A stretch of DNA of 60,340 nt, taken from contig CAMCXV010000001.1 of the NCBI GenBank assembly GCA_945883665.1, positions 1 to 60,340 of the forward strand, written 5' to 3'. Positions 26,263 to 35,444 of the stretch are shown one piece after another. The notes under the pieces are model-generated. The model saw only the letters and a program-made list of their open reading frames with translations, had not been told where the DNA came from and did no database searches. Position 1 is the stretch's first letter; each line of letters opens with the position of its first letter. Origin of the DNA: Rickettsia typhi. Lineage in GTDB: Bacteria > Pseudomonadota > Alphaproteobacteria > Rickettsiales > Rickettsiaceae. The translations under genes and the position numbers were made by a program.

Positions 26263-27201
26263 ATGAATAAGGTGGTAGTAATTTGTGGTCCAACAGCTGG
26301 TGGTAAAACGCAGTTTGCTCATTTTTTGGCAAAAGAACACAAAGGGGAGATAGTTAATGCAGATTCGATGCAATTATATAAACAATTACCTATAATTACA
26401 TCTTCTCCATCTTTTGAATTAACATCAGAGATACCTTATCATTTATATAATTTTCTTGACGTTGAGTCTAATTATTGCGTTGCTGAATATGCAGTAATTG
26501 CAGCAAAAAAAATTAGAGAAATTTCTACACGTTCTATTTTGCCTATAGTAGTTGGTGGTTCCGGTATGTATATAGGCGCTTTAATCAATGGTTTTAGTGT
26601 TATACCGAATATAGATCCAGTGATAAGAGAAAAAGTAAGGGGGTTGCAACAAAATATTTCTTCTGAAGATTTTTTTAATTTGCTAAAAGATTCTGATCCT
26701 CATTTTTCTTCTATTCTTCATGTCCAAGATTCTCAAAGAATTGCTAGAGCATATGAGGTATATTTGCAAACTGGTAAATCCATATCTTTTTATCAAAAAA
26801 GCAATAGCAAATTGTTGGATGAGTTTATTTTTGAAGTCATAGTACTTTTGCCAAATAGAAGTTTTCTATATTCTATGTGCGATGAAAGATTAGAGCAGAT
26901 GTTTAAAAATGGTGCTATTGAAGAGGTTGAGAAGGTAATTACTAAAAACCAAAATATAAAAACTCCTGCTATGAAGTGTTTAGGAGTTCAGGAAATTATA
27001 TCTTACTTAAAAGGTGATGTTTCAAAAAATGAAGCATTAGAAAAAGCTCAAACAAAAACTAGACAATATGCGAAACGTCAAATCACTTGGTTTAAGAATC
27101 AAATCAAAGAAAAGAAAGTGTTGGAATTTTCAAACCATGAAGAATATAAGAAAGTTTTAAAAATGGTGAGCCCGCCGGGATTCGAACCCGGGACAACCTG
27201 A
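26263..27201 (+). CDS. miaA: tRNA dimethylallyltransferase
   Basis: A 312-residue MiaA that prenylates A37 of tRNAs reading codons that begin with U. The P-loop is GPTAGGKTQ (about 8-16), followed by NADSMQLYKQLPI (about 34-46) and VVGGSGMYIGALINGF (about 96-111). TKTRQYAKRQITWFKNQ (about 266-282) is the conserved C-terminal block. The last dozen residues (MVSPPGFEPGTT) are encoded by the strand opposite the tRNA-Lys gene. The frame therefore overlaps that tRNA by 38 bases and its stop lies inside it. The core enzyme is complete, so activity is plausible with or without this tail. Confidence 0.95.
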   Translation: MNKVVVICGPTAGGKTQFAHFLAKEHKGEIVNADSMQLYKQLPIITSSPSFELTSEIPYHLYNFLDVESNYCVAEYAVIAAKKIREISTRSILPIVVGGSGMYIGALINGFSVIPNIDPVIREKVRGLQQNISSEDFFNLLKDSDPHFSSILHVQDSQRIARAYEVYLQTGKSISFYQKSNSKLLDEFIFEVIVLLPNRSFLYSMCDERLEQMFKNGAIEEVEKVITKNQNIKTPAMKCLGVQEIISYLKGDVSKNEALEKAQTKTRQYAKRQITWFKNQIKEKKVLEFSNHEEYKKVLKMVSPPGFEPGTT

Positions 27202-27239
27202 TTAAAAGTCAAGTGCTCTACCAGCTGAGCTACGGGCTC
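27164..27239 (-). tRNA. tRNA-Lys (anticodon UUU)
   Basis: On the minus strand this is a 76-base cloverleaf including an encoded CCA. The acceptor stem is GAGCCCG/CGGGCTC. The D-arm is GCTCAGCTGGTAGAGC. The anticodon loop is CTTTTAA with anticodon TTT (complement of 27204-27206). The T-arm is CCGGGTTCGAATCCCGG. All canonical landmarks are present. It is antisense to the 3' end of miaA. Confidence 0.97.
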
Positions 27240-27465
27240 ATTATATAACTCCAATATAAGATAAATTCTAGAATCTGTCTTACATGTAAGTTAAATTTTT
27301 ACTCACCAATGTTTTAATTCTTAATATTATTTTGTAAATAGAATAACATTGCTACCTAATTGTTTGATAAGCTTTAGTGAAATAACTTACAAAATGTGTT
27401 TTACTTTATCGTGCAAAAACTATATTATGTCAACAACTATTTTTTTAGAAAGGGATTAAATTTTA

Positions 27466-28197
27466 ATGGATTCTGATGTTGTAGTAATAATCCCTGCAAG
27501 AATCTCTTCTACGAGGCTAGAGAGAAAAATTTTGCAAATGATCGGCGATAAAACAATGATTGAGCATGTTTTGTTTAGAATTCAAAGAATAAAGGTTGCC
27601 GCTATTTATGTTGCGACCGATTCAGACGAGATATATTCTTTAGTTAATGAAGCTGGATTTTCTGCCGTGATGACGGATAAAAATTGTTTAACTGGTACTG
27701 ATAGAGTTTATGAGGCATTTAAAAAGATACCTAATAACGATAAAATAAAATATGTTATAAATGTTCAGGGCGATATGCCCTTTGTGGATGAGTTGGTAAT
27801 ATTAGAAATAATAAAAGCTTTAAAAAGCAATAAATTTGATATAATGACTTCTGTTGTAAAAATTGGCAAGGATATTGCTGACTCGCAATCGAATGTTAAG
27901 GTAGTGGTAGATAAAGACAATAAAGCGTTATATTTTTCTAGATCTCTTGTACCAAGTGGTGGTTCTGAATTTTTGTATCATGTCGGAATCTATGGTTTTA
28001 GCGTCCAAGCTTTAGAAAAATTTATATCGCTAGAACAAACTGAGAATGAAAAAGCTGAAAATCTGGAGCAGTTGAGAGCTCTGGATAATGGCATGACGAT
28101 AGGAGTATGTAATTCTAGGGAAATTCCAATTTCGGTAGATACTAAGGATGATTTAGAGCGAGCAAGGGGTTTTTGGCAATCAATTCTCAATAATTAA
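27466..28197 (+). CDS. kdsB: 3-deoxy-manno-octulosonate cytidylyltransferase
   Basis: A 243-residue KdsB. It has the nucleotide-binding start VVIIPARISSTRLERKIL (about 5-22), ATDSDEI (about 50-56) and YVINVQGDMPFVD (about 102-114; the usual motif is NVQGDEP, so Met replaces Glu). The CMP-KDO block YFSRSLVP (about 155-162) is followed by YHVGIYGF. It activates KDO for attachment to lipid A, so the organism probably makes KDO-containing lipopolysaccharide. Its start follows an AAAGGGA ribosome-binding site about 10 bases upstream. The flagellar gene flgI begins 38 bases downstream. Confidence 0.93.
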   Translation: MDSDVVVIIPARISSTRLERKILQMIGDKTMIEHVLFRIQRIKVAAIYVATDSDEIYSLVNEAGFSAVMTDKNCLTGTDRVYEAFKKIPNNDKIKYVINVQGDMPFVDELVILEIIKALKSNKFDIMTSVVKIGKDIADSQSNVKVVVDKDNKALYFSRSLVPSGGSEFLYHVGIYGFSVQALEKFISLEQTENEKAENLEQLRALDNGMTIGVCNSREIPISVDTKDDLERARGFWQSILNN

Positions 28198-28235
28198 ATT
28201 AGAAGCAATTGTACATAATTAGGCACATTAAACTT

Positions 28236-29336
28236 ATGAATATTAAAAATGTTATTTTAGCAAGTTTTTTAATTTTTTCTTTTAGCGTGGTAAAAGCTGA
28301 AACAAGAATTAAAGATATCGCCGTTGTTGAGGGTGTTCGTGAAAATTTACTAGTTGGTCAAGGCTTGGTGGTGGGTCTTAGCGGCACTGGTGATGATTTG
28401 AAAAATGCTGTATTTACAGAGAAAGGTTTAACAGATTTTCTTGAGCGTCTTGGAGTTAATGTTCAGGGTTCTACAATTAAAACCAAAAATATTGCAGCAG
28501 TAACTGTTACGGCTAATTTCCCTCCTTTTGCTCGTCAAGGAACTAGGATTGATGTAAAAGTTAGTGCTCTTGGTGATGCAAAAAGTTTGCGTGGTGGGAC
28601 TTTGCTTGCTACTCCTCTTCTTGGAGCTGATGGTAATGTTTATGCTGTTGCCCAAGGTGCTGTTGCTTTGTCTGAATTTACCCCTTCTTCCGCAGATGTA
28701 AAAACAAGATCAAGTTCGGTGGAAACAAATGGTTATATTCAGAGTGGTGGTATTGTTGAAGCTGAAATAGATTTTAACTTTACTGATATGCAGAATATTA
28801 AATTTTCATTATATTCTCCGGATTTTAGCACAGCTATTGCTGTTGCAGATGTTATAAATAATAATATTCCTGGTAATACAGCTAATGCTCTTGACGCGGC
28901 TACCGTAGAGGTTGTGGTGCCTAATTTTCGCCAAACTGAGGTAATTCAATTTATTGCAGAAATAGAGAGTCTTAATATAACGCCTGACTATAAAGCTAAG
29001 ATCGTTATTAACGAGTCTACAGGTACTGTTGTGATCGGGGATAAGGTTCATATACGTCCTGTGGCTATTGCGCAAGGTAATTTGATAGTTAGTGTTGGTC
29101 AACTTGATTTTGATGAAAAACTATCACCGACATTACCTGAAGCTAAAAGGGATTTAATCAATAGTTTTGTGGATCAGAGACGTGGTCGCGCTGTTCAACA
29201 ATTTAATGAGAGCGCAACTTTAAGCGAGCTTGTGTCTGGGTTAAATAAGCTGGGTGTATGGCCTCGTGATATTATAAATATTTTATATAATATGAAATCA
29301 GTAGGGGCTCTAGATGCCGTTATTGAGGTTAGGTAG
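28236..29336 (+). CDS. flgI: Flagellar P-ring protein FlgI
   Basis: A FlgI of about 366 residues from ATG 28236. It starts with a clear signal peptide (MNIKNVILASFLIFSFSVVK, cleaved near KAE). The frame is open to ATG 28209, but that adds nine residues before the signal peptide. The mature protein begins TRIKDIAVVEGVRENLLVGQ, which is the family's opening, followed by GLVVGLSGTGD. FNESATLSELVSGLNKLG lies near the C-terminus. FlgI forms the periplasmic ring around the rod. It opens flagellar cluster 2. No FlgH or FlgA gene is present here. Confidence 0.96.
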   Translation: MNIKNVILASFLIFSFSVVKAETRIKDIAVVEGVRENLLVGQGLVVGLSGTGDDLKNAVFTEKGLTDFLERLGVNVQGSTIKTKNIAAVTVTANFPPFARQGTRIDVKVSALGDAKSLRGGTLLATPLLGADGNVYAVAQGAVALSEFTPSSADVKTRSSSVETNGYIQSGGIVEAEIDFNFTDMQNIKFSLYSPDFSTAIAVADVINNNIPGNTANALDAATVEVVVPNFRQTEVIQFIAEIESLNITPDYKAKIVINESTGTVVIGDKVHIRPVAIAQGNLIVSVGQLDFDEKLSPTLPEAKRDLINSFVDQRRGRAVQQFNESATLSELVSGLNKLGVWPRDIINILYNMKSVGALDAVIEVR

Positions 29337-29338
29337 TT

Positions 29339-29821
29339 ATGGCTGTTGTAACAAATACATTGGGGGGTAATTTATATAGGGATCTGAAGCCTAAAGATTA
29401 TTTTGGTCAGATAGATAACAGTAAAAAATTACAATCTAATAAAGTTGAGAGTTCGAAAAGTTTTCATAAAGTTTTGAAACAAGATTTTGGGAAATTGAAT
29501 GTAAATGTTGAGGCTCAAGGAAAGGGTGGCGCTGTCAAAGAATTGCAAGCGCAAAAATTTTCAGCAGAAAAAACTGACGATGGCACGGATTTTGCTCTTA
29601 AAAGATTATCGGAAGATTATGAAAAACAAATTCTAGGGATTATGTGGAATCTAGTTTTTGATTCTATGAATAAAAATTTTGAAGGTGGTCTTGGCGAAGA
29701 AATTTTTCATAAAGAATTAGTTAACGAGATGGTTAAACTTTCTAATACCGGTGAAATGGGTGAAATAGCTAACAGCATATATTTAGATCTCTGTGATAAA
29801 GTTAAAAACGATCCGCTTTAA
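29339..29821 (+). CDS. FlgJ-like rod-binding protein
   Basis: A 160-residue protein directly after flgI (2 bases after its stop). The C-terminal half (about 90-155) fits the rod-binding domain of FlgJ: DYEKQILGIMWNLVFDSMNK, then GEEIFHKELVNEMVKLSNTGEMGEIA (given here in part). There is no muramidase domain, as in alphaproteobacterial FlgJ-like proteins, some of which were named CheL. The N-terminal half is Lys- and Gln-rich and not conserved. It probably caps or assists assembly of the rod. The call rests on this domain plus the flgI neighbour. Confidence 0.82.
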   Translation: MAVVTNTLGGNLYRDLKPKDYFGQIDNSKKLQSNKVESSKSFHKVLKQDFGKLNVNVEAQGKGGAVKELQAQKFSAEKTDDGTDFALKRLSEDYEKQILGIMWNLVFDSMNKNFEGGLGEEIFHKELVNEMVKLSNTGEMGEIANSIYLDLCDKVKNDPL

Positions 29822-29896
29822 CTTGTAATTAGTGGTTAGATTTTAAATCACCAAATGTTTGTTTTGTATAATTGAATTTAAAAAATACTAAAAATA

Positions 29897-30361
29897 ATGT
29901 TCTCGGTAAAAAAAACAGTAACTCAAGCATCTATAATGAAAAAGCTTAGCAAAGCTTCTGTTTATCTTGTTGATGCTATTAAAGATGAGAATAAAGTTTT
30001 GGAGAGTGGTAATCTTTCACTTTTAGAAGTGGCTTGTGAAAAAAAAGTTAAGTATTTACAGGAATTTAGTGATTCTCAGGAGGAGCTTTCTAATTTTATG
30101 GATCATGGTAAAATTGATCAATCTGATCCAATCTTGCTAGAGTTGAAGAAAGTGTTTTTAGAGATTGATAAAGTAAATAAAAGAAATGAGATTCTTTTAC
30201 GTGCGAATATTGAGGCAACTAATAGAATAATTGAGTTTTATAAAGAAGCTCAAAAAAATAAAGTTACAAAAAATTATGGATATAATAGTCAAGGTAATAT
30301 AATTGTTTCGAAAGATTTAGAAAAAGTTATGCCTTCTATTAGTTTGAATAATAAAATTTAA
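29897..30361 (+). CDS. FlgN-like export chaperone (probable)
   Basis: A 154-residue, almost entirely helical protein. It has a coiled-coil pattern from about 15 to 125 and a C-terminal NYGYNSQGNI, which resembles the short conserved end of FlgN proteins. It lies immediately upstream of flgK and flgL, whose products are the clients of FlgN. The length (about 140-150 in the family) and position support the call; sequence similarity alone is weak. Confidence 0.65.
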   Translation: MFSVKKTVTQASIMKKLSKASVYLVDAIKDENKVLESGNLSLLEVACEKKVKYLQEFSDSQEELSNFMDHGKIDQSDPILLELKKVFLEIDKVNKRNEILLRANIEATNRIIEFYKEAQKNKVTKNYGYNSQGNIIVSKDLEKVMPSISLNNKI

Positions 30362-30372
30362 GGTTAAATATA

Positions 30373-33132
30373 ATGGGTAAAGTAGCTGCTGATTCTTTAA
30401 GAAATGCAAGGGTAATTACAGATACAGTGGGTAGAAATATAAACAACATTCAGCAGCCTGGCGCAAAGGCTTTGGATAGTTCAATAAATATAAGTCCAGT
30501 TGGAAAAAATGGTGCTTATAGGACAAGTGTTATAACTACTAGAAGGGACGATCCTTTTAAAGAAAAAGTTTTTTTCTCTGCTATTAGCTCTGCTTCTGAG
30601 ACTGAAGTTAAAGCTGTTTCTTTGTCTTTTCTTCAGCAGTCAATAAATAGTGCTTCTGATGTTCAGAAGTCTAGAATTGTAGATGCTGTAACTCAATTCG
30701 TTGCTAAAAGTAAATCTGTTACAGCTGTTAAAGATGTTTCCATAAAGAAAGCTTTTATTGATCAAGGTAATGCTTTGGCTGATACTCTTAGCAATGCAAC
30801 GGATCAAGTTAATAATTTAAGAATAGATGCTGATGCTAATTTAAAGCAAGGAATAAAATCATTGAATTTAAGTCTTGATCAGTTATATTTGTTAAATCAA
30901 AATATTATGAAGAGCTCTCCTCCTCTTTATCTGTATGATCAGAGAGATCGATTAATTGCCGATATATCAAAAAAGTTAGCAGTGCAAGTCTATTACGGTC
31001 TTAATGGTATTGCAAATTTAAATATAAAAGGCAGTGGGCAGGAATTATTGAGTGCAACTGGTAGAGCTGAATTTTCTTATCCAGGTGCAAATCCTAGTGA
31101 TCTTCTAAATAATGGAAAGATACCAGAAATAACAATTACAAAAATTGCTAAAGATGGTAGCAGGGATAGAGTAATTTCTGCTCCTACTGTTATTGTTGGT
31201 GGTAGTGATAATTTATCTCGTAATGGTATGAAAGGTGGTCAAATTGAGGGCTGGATTAATTTGCGAGATGTTGAATTACCTAAATCTGGTGATGCAATTA
31301 AAAGCTTGGCGCAAGGAGTAGCGAAAGCTGTTAATGGCGTGCATAATAATGGGAGTACTTATCCTCCAAAAACATTTTTCAAAGGTTATCAATCTATTTT
31401 GGCTTCTCAGGAGCTTGATTTAAAAGGAAAAGTAACTTTTTTTGCGATTGATCCAGAAGGCAATCAGTTAAAAGGGGGAGCTGGGGTTCTTAACCCTGCA
31501 ACTATTGATTTTGCTGAATTAAAAGGTAGCGGAGTTGGTGGAAAAGCAACAACTCTTGATGTTGTAAATGAGATTAGTCAGAAACTTAATTCTAATTATG
31601 CAGCTCAGCGTGCGGCGCTTGGTAGTATAGGTGATGAAAAAGGTCAATATTTGATTAATAATATGCAGCTTGCAGGGATGAGCGATATAGGAGATGATGG
31701 TCGTTGGACTTTTGATCTTGATCTTCAAGGCAATGCATATTTTGGTAGTAAAATTGAGGTTATTTCTGTAACAAGAGATCCTGATGGCGACAATCAACAA
31801 GCAGCAGATTTGCCCCCAGAATTTACTTTGGGTAAGTCTGTAGATGCTAGGACTAACGGACCAATTACTTTAGGTGGTTTTAAGAATGGAGAGAATAAAG
31901 TACAAGTAAAAGTTAAGGTTACTGGTGATAATGGCGTTGTGGAGAAAGGTACTGTAACTTTTGTAGTGAATAGAGATAATGTAAAGTTGAATGGGCGTGT
32001 AGCATATAAAAATCCTGACGCACCTATCGTTGGAGATGATGGATTTACTACAACTGGAATTCAATCTCATTCAGGTGTTGCGAAGGCGATGTTAGTAGAT
32101 AAGAACGGAAGTGAAATAACCGATCCATCTAGTAGCGAAGAAGGTTATTTAGTAATTCAGACTAATATTCCGGAGTATCGTATTGCTATCCAAAATGGTG
32201 ATCTTAATGATAATTCTATTCAATCTGGTAATTTTTCAACTTTATTAGGGTTGAATAATTTTTTTGATTTTGATGAAGTAACTGGCAAAATTGCTGTGAG
32301 TCAAGAGATTAATGATGACCCACAGAAGCTAGCAACAGGTATGGTTACTTTGAATAAAGAAAATACTGTTAAAGTGCAAGTGGGCGATAAGGCGGCTAGT
32401 GCGGATTTGATATTTAATAATAATTTTACAGCTGGCGATACAATAACTATCGCTGGACAACAATTTACTTTTGTTGCTGCTGGACTTCCTGTTAATCAGA
32501 ATGAAGTTTTAATTTCTGGAGTAAATCTTGCTGGTTCATTGCAAAATTTAGTAAATCAGATCAATGCTAATCCTGCATTTACTTTTGCTGCTAAAATGAA
32601 TGAGAATGGTTCTATAAAACTTACTGCTAGAGAGAAAGGTACATCTGGTAATAGTTTACAAGTGACAGCCACGTTCACTGCACCAAATACAATGAATAGA
32701 TCTGATGTTCCTAATCCTGTTTCTTTCGAAGGCGGTGAGGATAAAGAGACAGAAGTTACAATAGCTAGCTATAGTATAGGTTCTGGTTCTGTAGAAGTGC
32801 TTAAAAATATGCAGAATCTATCAACAACTATGTTAGATTTTACTGGTCTTGGTAGCGCAAGTGGGGAGTTTAACTCTACTATAGAGGAATTCGCAACAAC
32901 AGTTTCAGCTGCTTTATCTAGCCAATATAATGAAGCAAAGGCGTTGAATGGTGTGGAACAAGGTGCGCTTGAGCTTTTAAGCGATGAATTGAATAGGCTT
33001 TTCGCTCCTGATTTTTATGAGGAATTTTCTAAACTTTCGGAAAATAAACAATATATGACGGCAATTGCTAGTTACGGAAAAATGGTGCAGAGTATATTAG
33101 ATAGGGTTTTTGATCTATTATTTGCTCGCTAA
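30373..33132 (+). CDS. flgK: Flagellar hook-associated protein 1 (HAP1), enlarged
   Basis: A 919-residue FlgK, far longer than the usual 450-650. The N-terminal D0 helix (about 1-45, with RNINNIQQPGAKALDS in place of the common SNNIANANTPGY) and the C-terminal D0 region (about 850-919, ending SYGKMVQSILDRVFDLLFAR) are both kept. The central part carries extra beta-rich domains. One at about 460-560 is of unclear type. Another at about 680-795 (AGDTITIAGQQFTFVAAG ... LTAREKGTSGNSLQVTATF) resembles a repeat domain found in tail-fibre and filament-surface proteins. FlgK joins hook to filament. It is followed by flgL after 33 bases. Confidence 0.9.
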   Translation: MGKVAADSLRNARVITDTVGRNINNIQQPGAKALDSSINISPVGKNGAYRTSVITTRRDDPFKEKVFFSAISSASETEVKAVSLSFLQQSINSASDVQKSRIVDAVTQFVAKSKSVTAVKDVSIKKAFIDQGNALADTLSNATDQVNNLRIDADANLKQGIKSLNLSLDQLYLLNQNIMKSSPPLYLYDQRDRLIADISKKLAVQVYYGLNGIANLNIKGSGQELLSATGRAEFSYPGANPSDLLNNGKIPEITITKIAKDGSRDRVISAPTVIVGGSDNLSRNGMKGGQIEGWINLRDVELPKSGDAIKSLAQGVAKAVNGVHNNGSTYPPKTFFKGYQSILASQELDLKGKVTFFAIDPEGNQLKGGAGVLNPATIDFAELKGSGVGGKATTLDVVNEISQKLNSNYAAQRAALGSIGDEKGQYLINNMQLAGMSDIGDDGRWTFDLDLQGNAYFGSKIEVISVTRDPDGDNQQAADLPPEFTLGKSVDARTNGPITLGGFKNGENKVQVKVKVTGDNGVVEKGTVTFVVNRDNVKLNGRVAYKNPDAPIVGDDGFTTTGIQSHSGVAKAMLVDKNGSEITDPSSSEEGYLVIQTNIPEYRIAIQNGDLNDNSIQSGNFSTLLGLNNFFDFDEVTGKIAVSQEINDDPQKLATGMVTLNKENTVKVQVGDKAASADLIFNNNFTAGDTITIAGQQFTFVAAGLPVNQNEVLISGVNLAGSLQNLVNQINANPAFTFAAKMNENGSIKLTAREKGTSGNSLQVTATFTAPNTMNRSDVPNPVSFEGGEDKETEVTIASYSIGSGSVEVLKNMQNLSTTMLDFTGLGSASGEFNSTIEEFATTVSAALSSQYNEAKALNGVEQGALELLSDELNRLFAPDFYEEFSKLSENKQYMTAIASYGKMVQSILDRVFDLLFAR

Positions 33133-33165
33133 AAATTTAATTATAATTAAAAAATAAGGATTATT

Positions 33166-34056
33166 ATGAGTGTAGGTGACATATTAAGCAGAACACCTTC
33201 TGCTATATCAAATGGTAATATTGGTGCTAATGTTCAAAAATTAGGAAAAGATCTTGCAGCTGCATCTTCTGATTTGTTAAATGATGCAAAATATTCTTCA
33301 AGAGCAGATCTAGAATCATCTGGTCTTGATGGAATGTATGATTCTTTGCAGTCTACTATTGCAAGATGTAACGTGTATGAGATAACTACTACTAGTGCTG
33401 AGACAAAGCTTACGGCAAAAAAAATAGCACTAGAAGAGATAGGTGTTATTATGAGTAATGTTAATGGTGATGCTAGTAAGGATGATGCATCTACTGGTAT
33501 TACTAGACCAGAAAAAGCAAATGCAGCGTTGGTAAAAATAGCAAATATTTTAAATAGAAGAATAGATGGGGAATATATTTTTGGTGGTAAAACCTCTGAT
33601 AAAGCTCCAATAGAAGGTGATATAACAAAATTAAATGACAAAAATTTTACAAAAGTTGATCCTGCCGTAGAGTTAATTAATGTATCAGACAATATATCTG
33701 TAGATGCTAATATGGTTACAGCTCGTGATTTAGCGCCGGCGATTGAATTTTTAAATAAGTATAAGAATGATGGTAGTGATAAAGAAGCTTTGCAAGCTTT
33801 GTGGGATAAATTCACTAAAACTAATGGATTATTAACAGTTAATGTTGGTGATGCATTGCAAAATGTCGAGGCGGCGAAAACTGACAATGTTGCAGCAATA
33901 GCAAGTGCAAATAAAGTTTTGGAAAGCGATTTTACAATGAATATTGTTGAAAAATCTCAACAAATTTCGGGAATTACAAAAAGCTTGTTAGTCAATTTTT
34001 ATATACAGGGTGCAAGCAATAAATTACTTGATAAAGTAATGATGTCTATGGGTTAA
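33166..34056 (+). CDS. flgL: Flagellar hook-associated protein 3 (HAP3)
   Basis: A 296-residue FlgL, the usual size. The N-terminal helix region includes KLGKDLAAASSDLLNDAKYSS, and EYIFGGKTSDKAPI (about 135-148) is the conserved FlgL/flagellin motif (usually YLFAGxxxxxxPF). The C-terminal helix ends ASNKLLDKVMMSMG. With FlgK it forms the junction on which filament grows. It is the last gene of flagellar cluster 2 and is followed by a strong hairpin at 34096-34129. No flagellin gene is in the window. Confidence 0.92.
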   Translation: MSVGDILSRTPSAISNGNIGANVQKLGKDLAAASSDLLNDAKYSSRADLESSGLDGMYDSLQSTIARCNVYEITTTSAETKLTAKKIALEEIGVIMSNVNGDASKDDASTGITRPEKANAALVKIANILNRRIDGEYIFGGKTSDKAPIEGDITKLNDKNFTKVDPAVELINVSDNISVDANMVTARDLAPAIEFLNKYKNDGSDKEALQALWDKFTKTNGLLTVNVGDALQNVEAAKTDNVAAIASANKVLESDFTMNIVEKSQQISGITKSLLVNFYIQGASNKLLDKVMMSMG

Positions 34057-34095
34057 GTTTGACCATCTTTCTACTACTAGTTAAATTATTTAGGA

Positions 34096-34129
34096 TCAAT
34101 AATATTATTTACTTAAATAATATTATTGA
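34096..34129 (+). terminator. Hairpin after flgL, probable end of flagellar cluster 2
   Basis: TCAATAATATTATTT (34096-34110) and AAATAATATTATTGA (34115-34129) are exact reverse complements of 15 bases with an ACTT loop. The stem is AT-rich and no T-run follows, so it may end the transcript weakly or protect its 3' end. Confidence 0.5.
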
Positions 34130-34238
34130 CCCTATATAGCAAGTGGATCTGGTAAGTTTTAAATTAAGTTCTCGCCTATTTTGGAATTGCGATGTAATAT
34201 ATTAGCATCCATTTTAACTTAATTTACTACAGCAATAA

Positions 34239-35444
34239 ATGCTTGAACTAAAAAAAAAATTACATTTTAAATCTGAGAACTATCTTTATCTTTTAGAAGT
34301 TATAAAATCTCAAAACCATAATGTGAGGTTGGTTGGTGGTGTAGTGCGTGATGCTATTCTTGGTATAGATTCCGAGGATGTTGATATTACAACCAGTATG
34401 AGACCAGAAGAAGTAAAGAAAGTTTTTACCTCTTTGGGCTGTAAAGTTATACCAACCGGCATTAAATTTGGTACAGTATCTGTTTTATATAATGGTGAAT
34501 TGTTTGAAATAACTACTTTAAGAAAAGATGTAAGTTCAGATGGTCGGCATTCTCAGGTTGAATATACAGATGATTTTTATATTGATGCGCTTCGTAGGGA
34601 TTTCACCATTAATGCCCTTAGTTATTGCCCATTTGAAGAAAAAATTTACGACTATTTTGATGGTGTTAAAGATTTAGAATCTGGGTTGGTTCGGTTTATA
34701 GGTGATGCTGATTTGCGTGTAAAAGAAGATTATCTAAGAATTTTGCGTTTTTTTAGATTTTTTGGTAAATTTGGTAAGAAAATAGACCAAAATAGCTTGA
34801 ATTTTTGTATTAAAAATAAATCATTTATCAAAAATTTATCAAGAGAGAGAGTAAAATCTGAATTTGACTTGATTCTAAAATTATCAAATTATTCTGATGT
34901 AATTATATTAATGAATAGTATATCTATATTACAAGAAATTTTACCTATATCATATTTGAAGCTAGACGAATTTATTGATGCCCAAAATATAGCAAATAAG
35001 TTTTCTACTTATTTAGCTAATGAAACAAAATATGCTTTGTTATTTTTAAGGGGTGGTGATATATCTTATGCCAAGTTGCTTGATTTAAAATTTTCTCGTA
35101 TAGAAGCCAGAATTATTACCGATTTATTATCTATACAGCGGCAAAAAAATATTGATGAATATTTTTTAAAAGAAATTTGGTTAGAAAGAGATAATTTTTG
35201 TCAGTTCTTTATTTTTATAGCTGCTATTTTTCAGGTGAAAGAAAAAATTGAAAGCATGTTTTTACTATTAAAGAATCAACAAAAACCACTTTTTCCAATT
35301 AATGGTAACGATTTACTATCTATTGGTATTAGTGGTATTATGATGGGGGAAAAACTTGCATATATAAAAAGAAAATGGATAGAAAGTGACTTTGCCTTAA
35401 CAAAACAGGAATTAATTAATATAGCTAAAAAAAATGAAAAATAA
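34239..35444 (+). CDS. cca: CCA tRNA nucleotidyltransferase
   Basis: A 401-residue class II nucleotidyltransferase of the poly(A) polymerase/CCA superfamily. The head domain has RLVGGVVRDAILG (about 30-42) and the metal-binding DVDITT (about 47-52). RRDFTINALSY (about 113-123) and YLRILRFFRFFGKFG (about 165-179) follow. It adds or repairs the 3' CCA of tRNAs. Both tRNA genes in this window encode CCA, so repair is its likely main use for them. The next gene, znuA, starts 11 bases inside its 3' end, so the two are coupled. Confidence 0.94.
   Translation: MLELKKKLHFKSENYLYLLEVIKSQNHNVRLVGGVVRDAILGIDSEDVDITTSMRPEEVKKVFTSLGCKVIPTGIKFGTVSVLYNGELFEITTLRKDVSSDGRHSQVEYTDDFYIDALRRDFTINALSYCPFEEKIYDYFDGVKDLESGLVRFIGDADLRVKEDYLRILRFFRFFGKFGKKIDQNSLNFCIKNKSFIKNLSRERVKSEFDLILKLSNYSDVIILMNSISILQEILPISYLKLDEFIDAQNIANKFSTYLANETKYALLFLRGGDISYAKLLDLKFSRIEARIITDLLSIQRQKNIDEYFLKEIWLERDNFCQFFIFIAAIFQVKEKIESMFLLLKNQQKPLFPINGNDLLSIGISGIMMGEKLAYIKRKWIESDFALTKQELINIAKKNEK

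Noticed and set aside
33234-33887. A 217-codon open frame on the minus strand inside flgL
   Set aside because: It is a shadow of flgL in another frame; the plus-strand frame has the flagellin-family motif and a full-length match.
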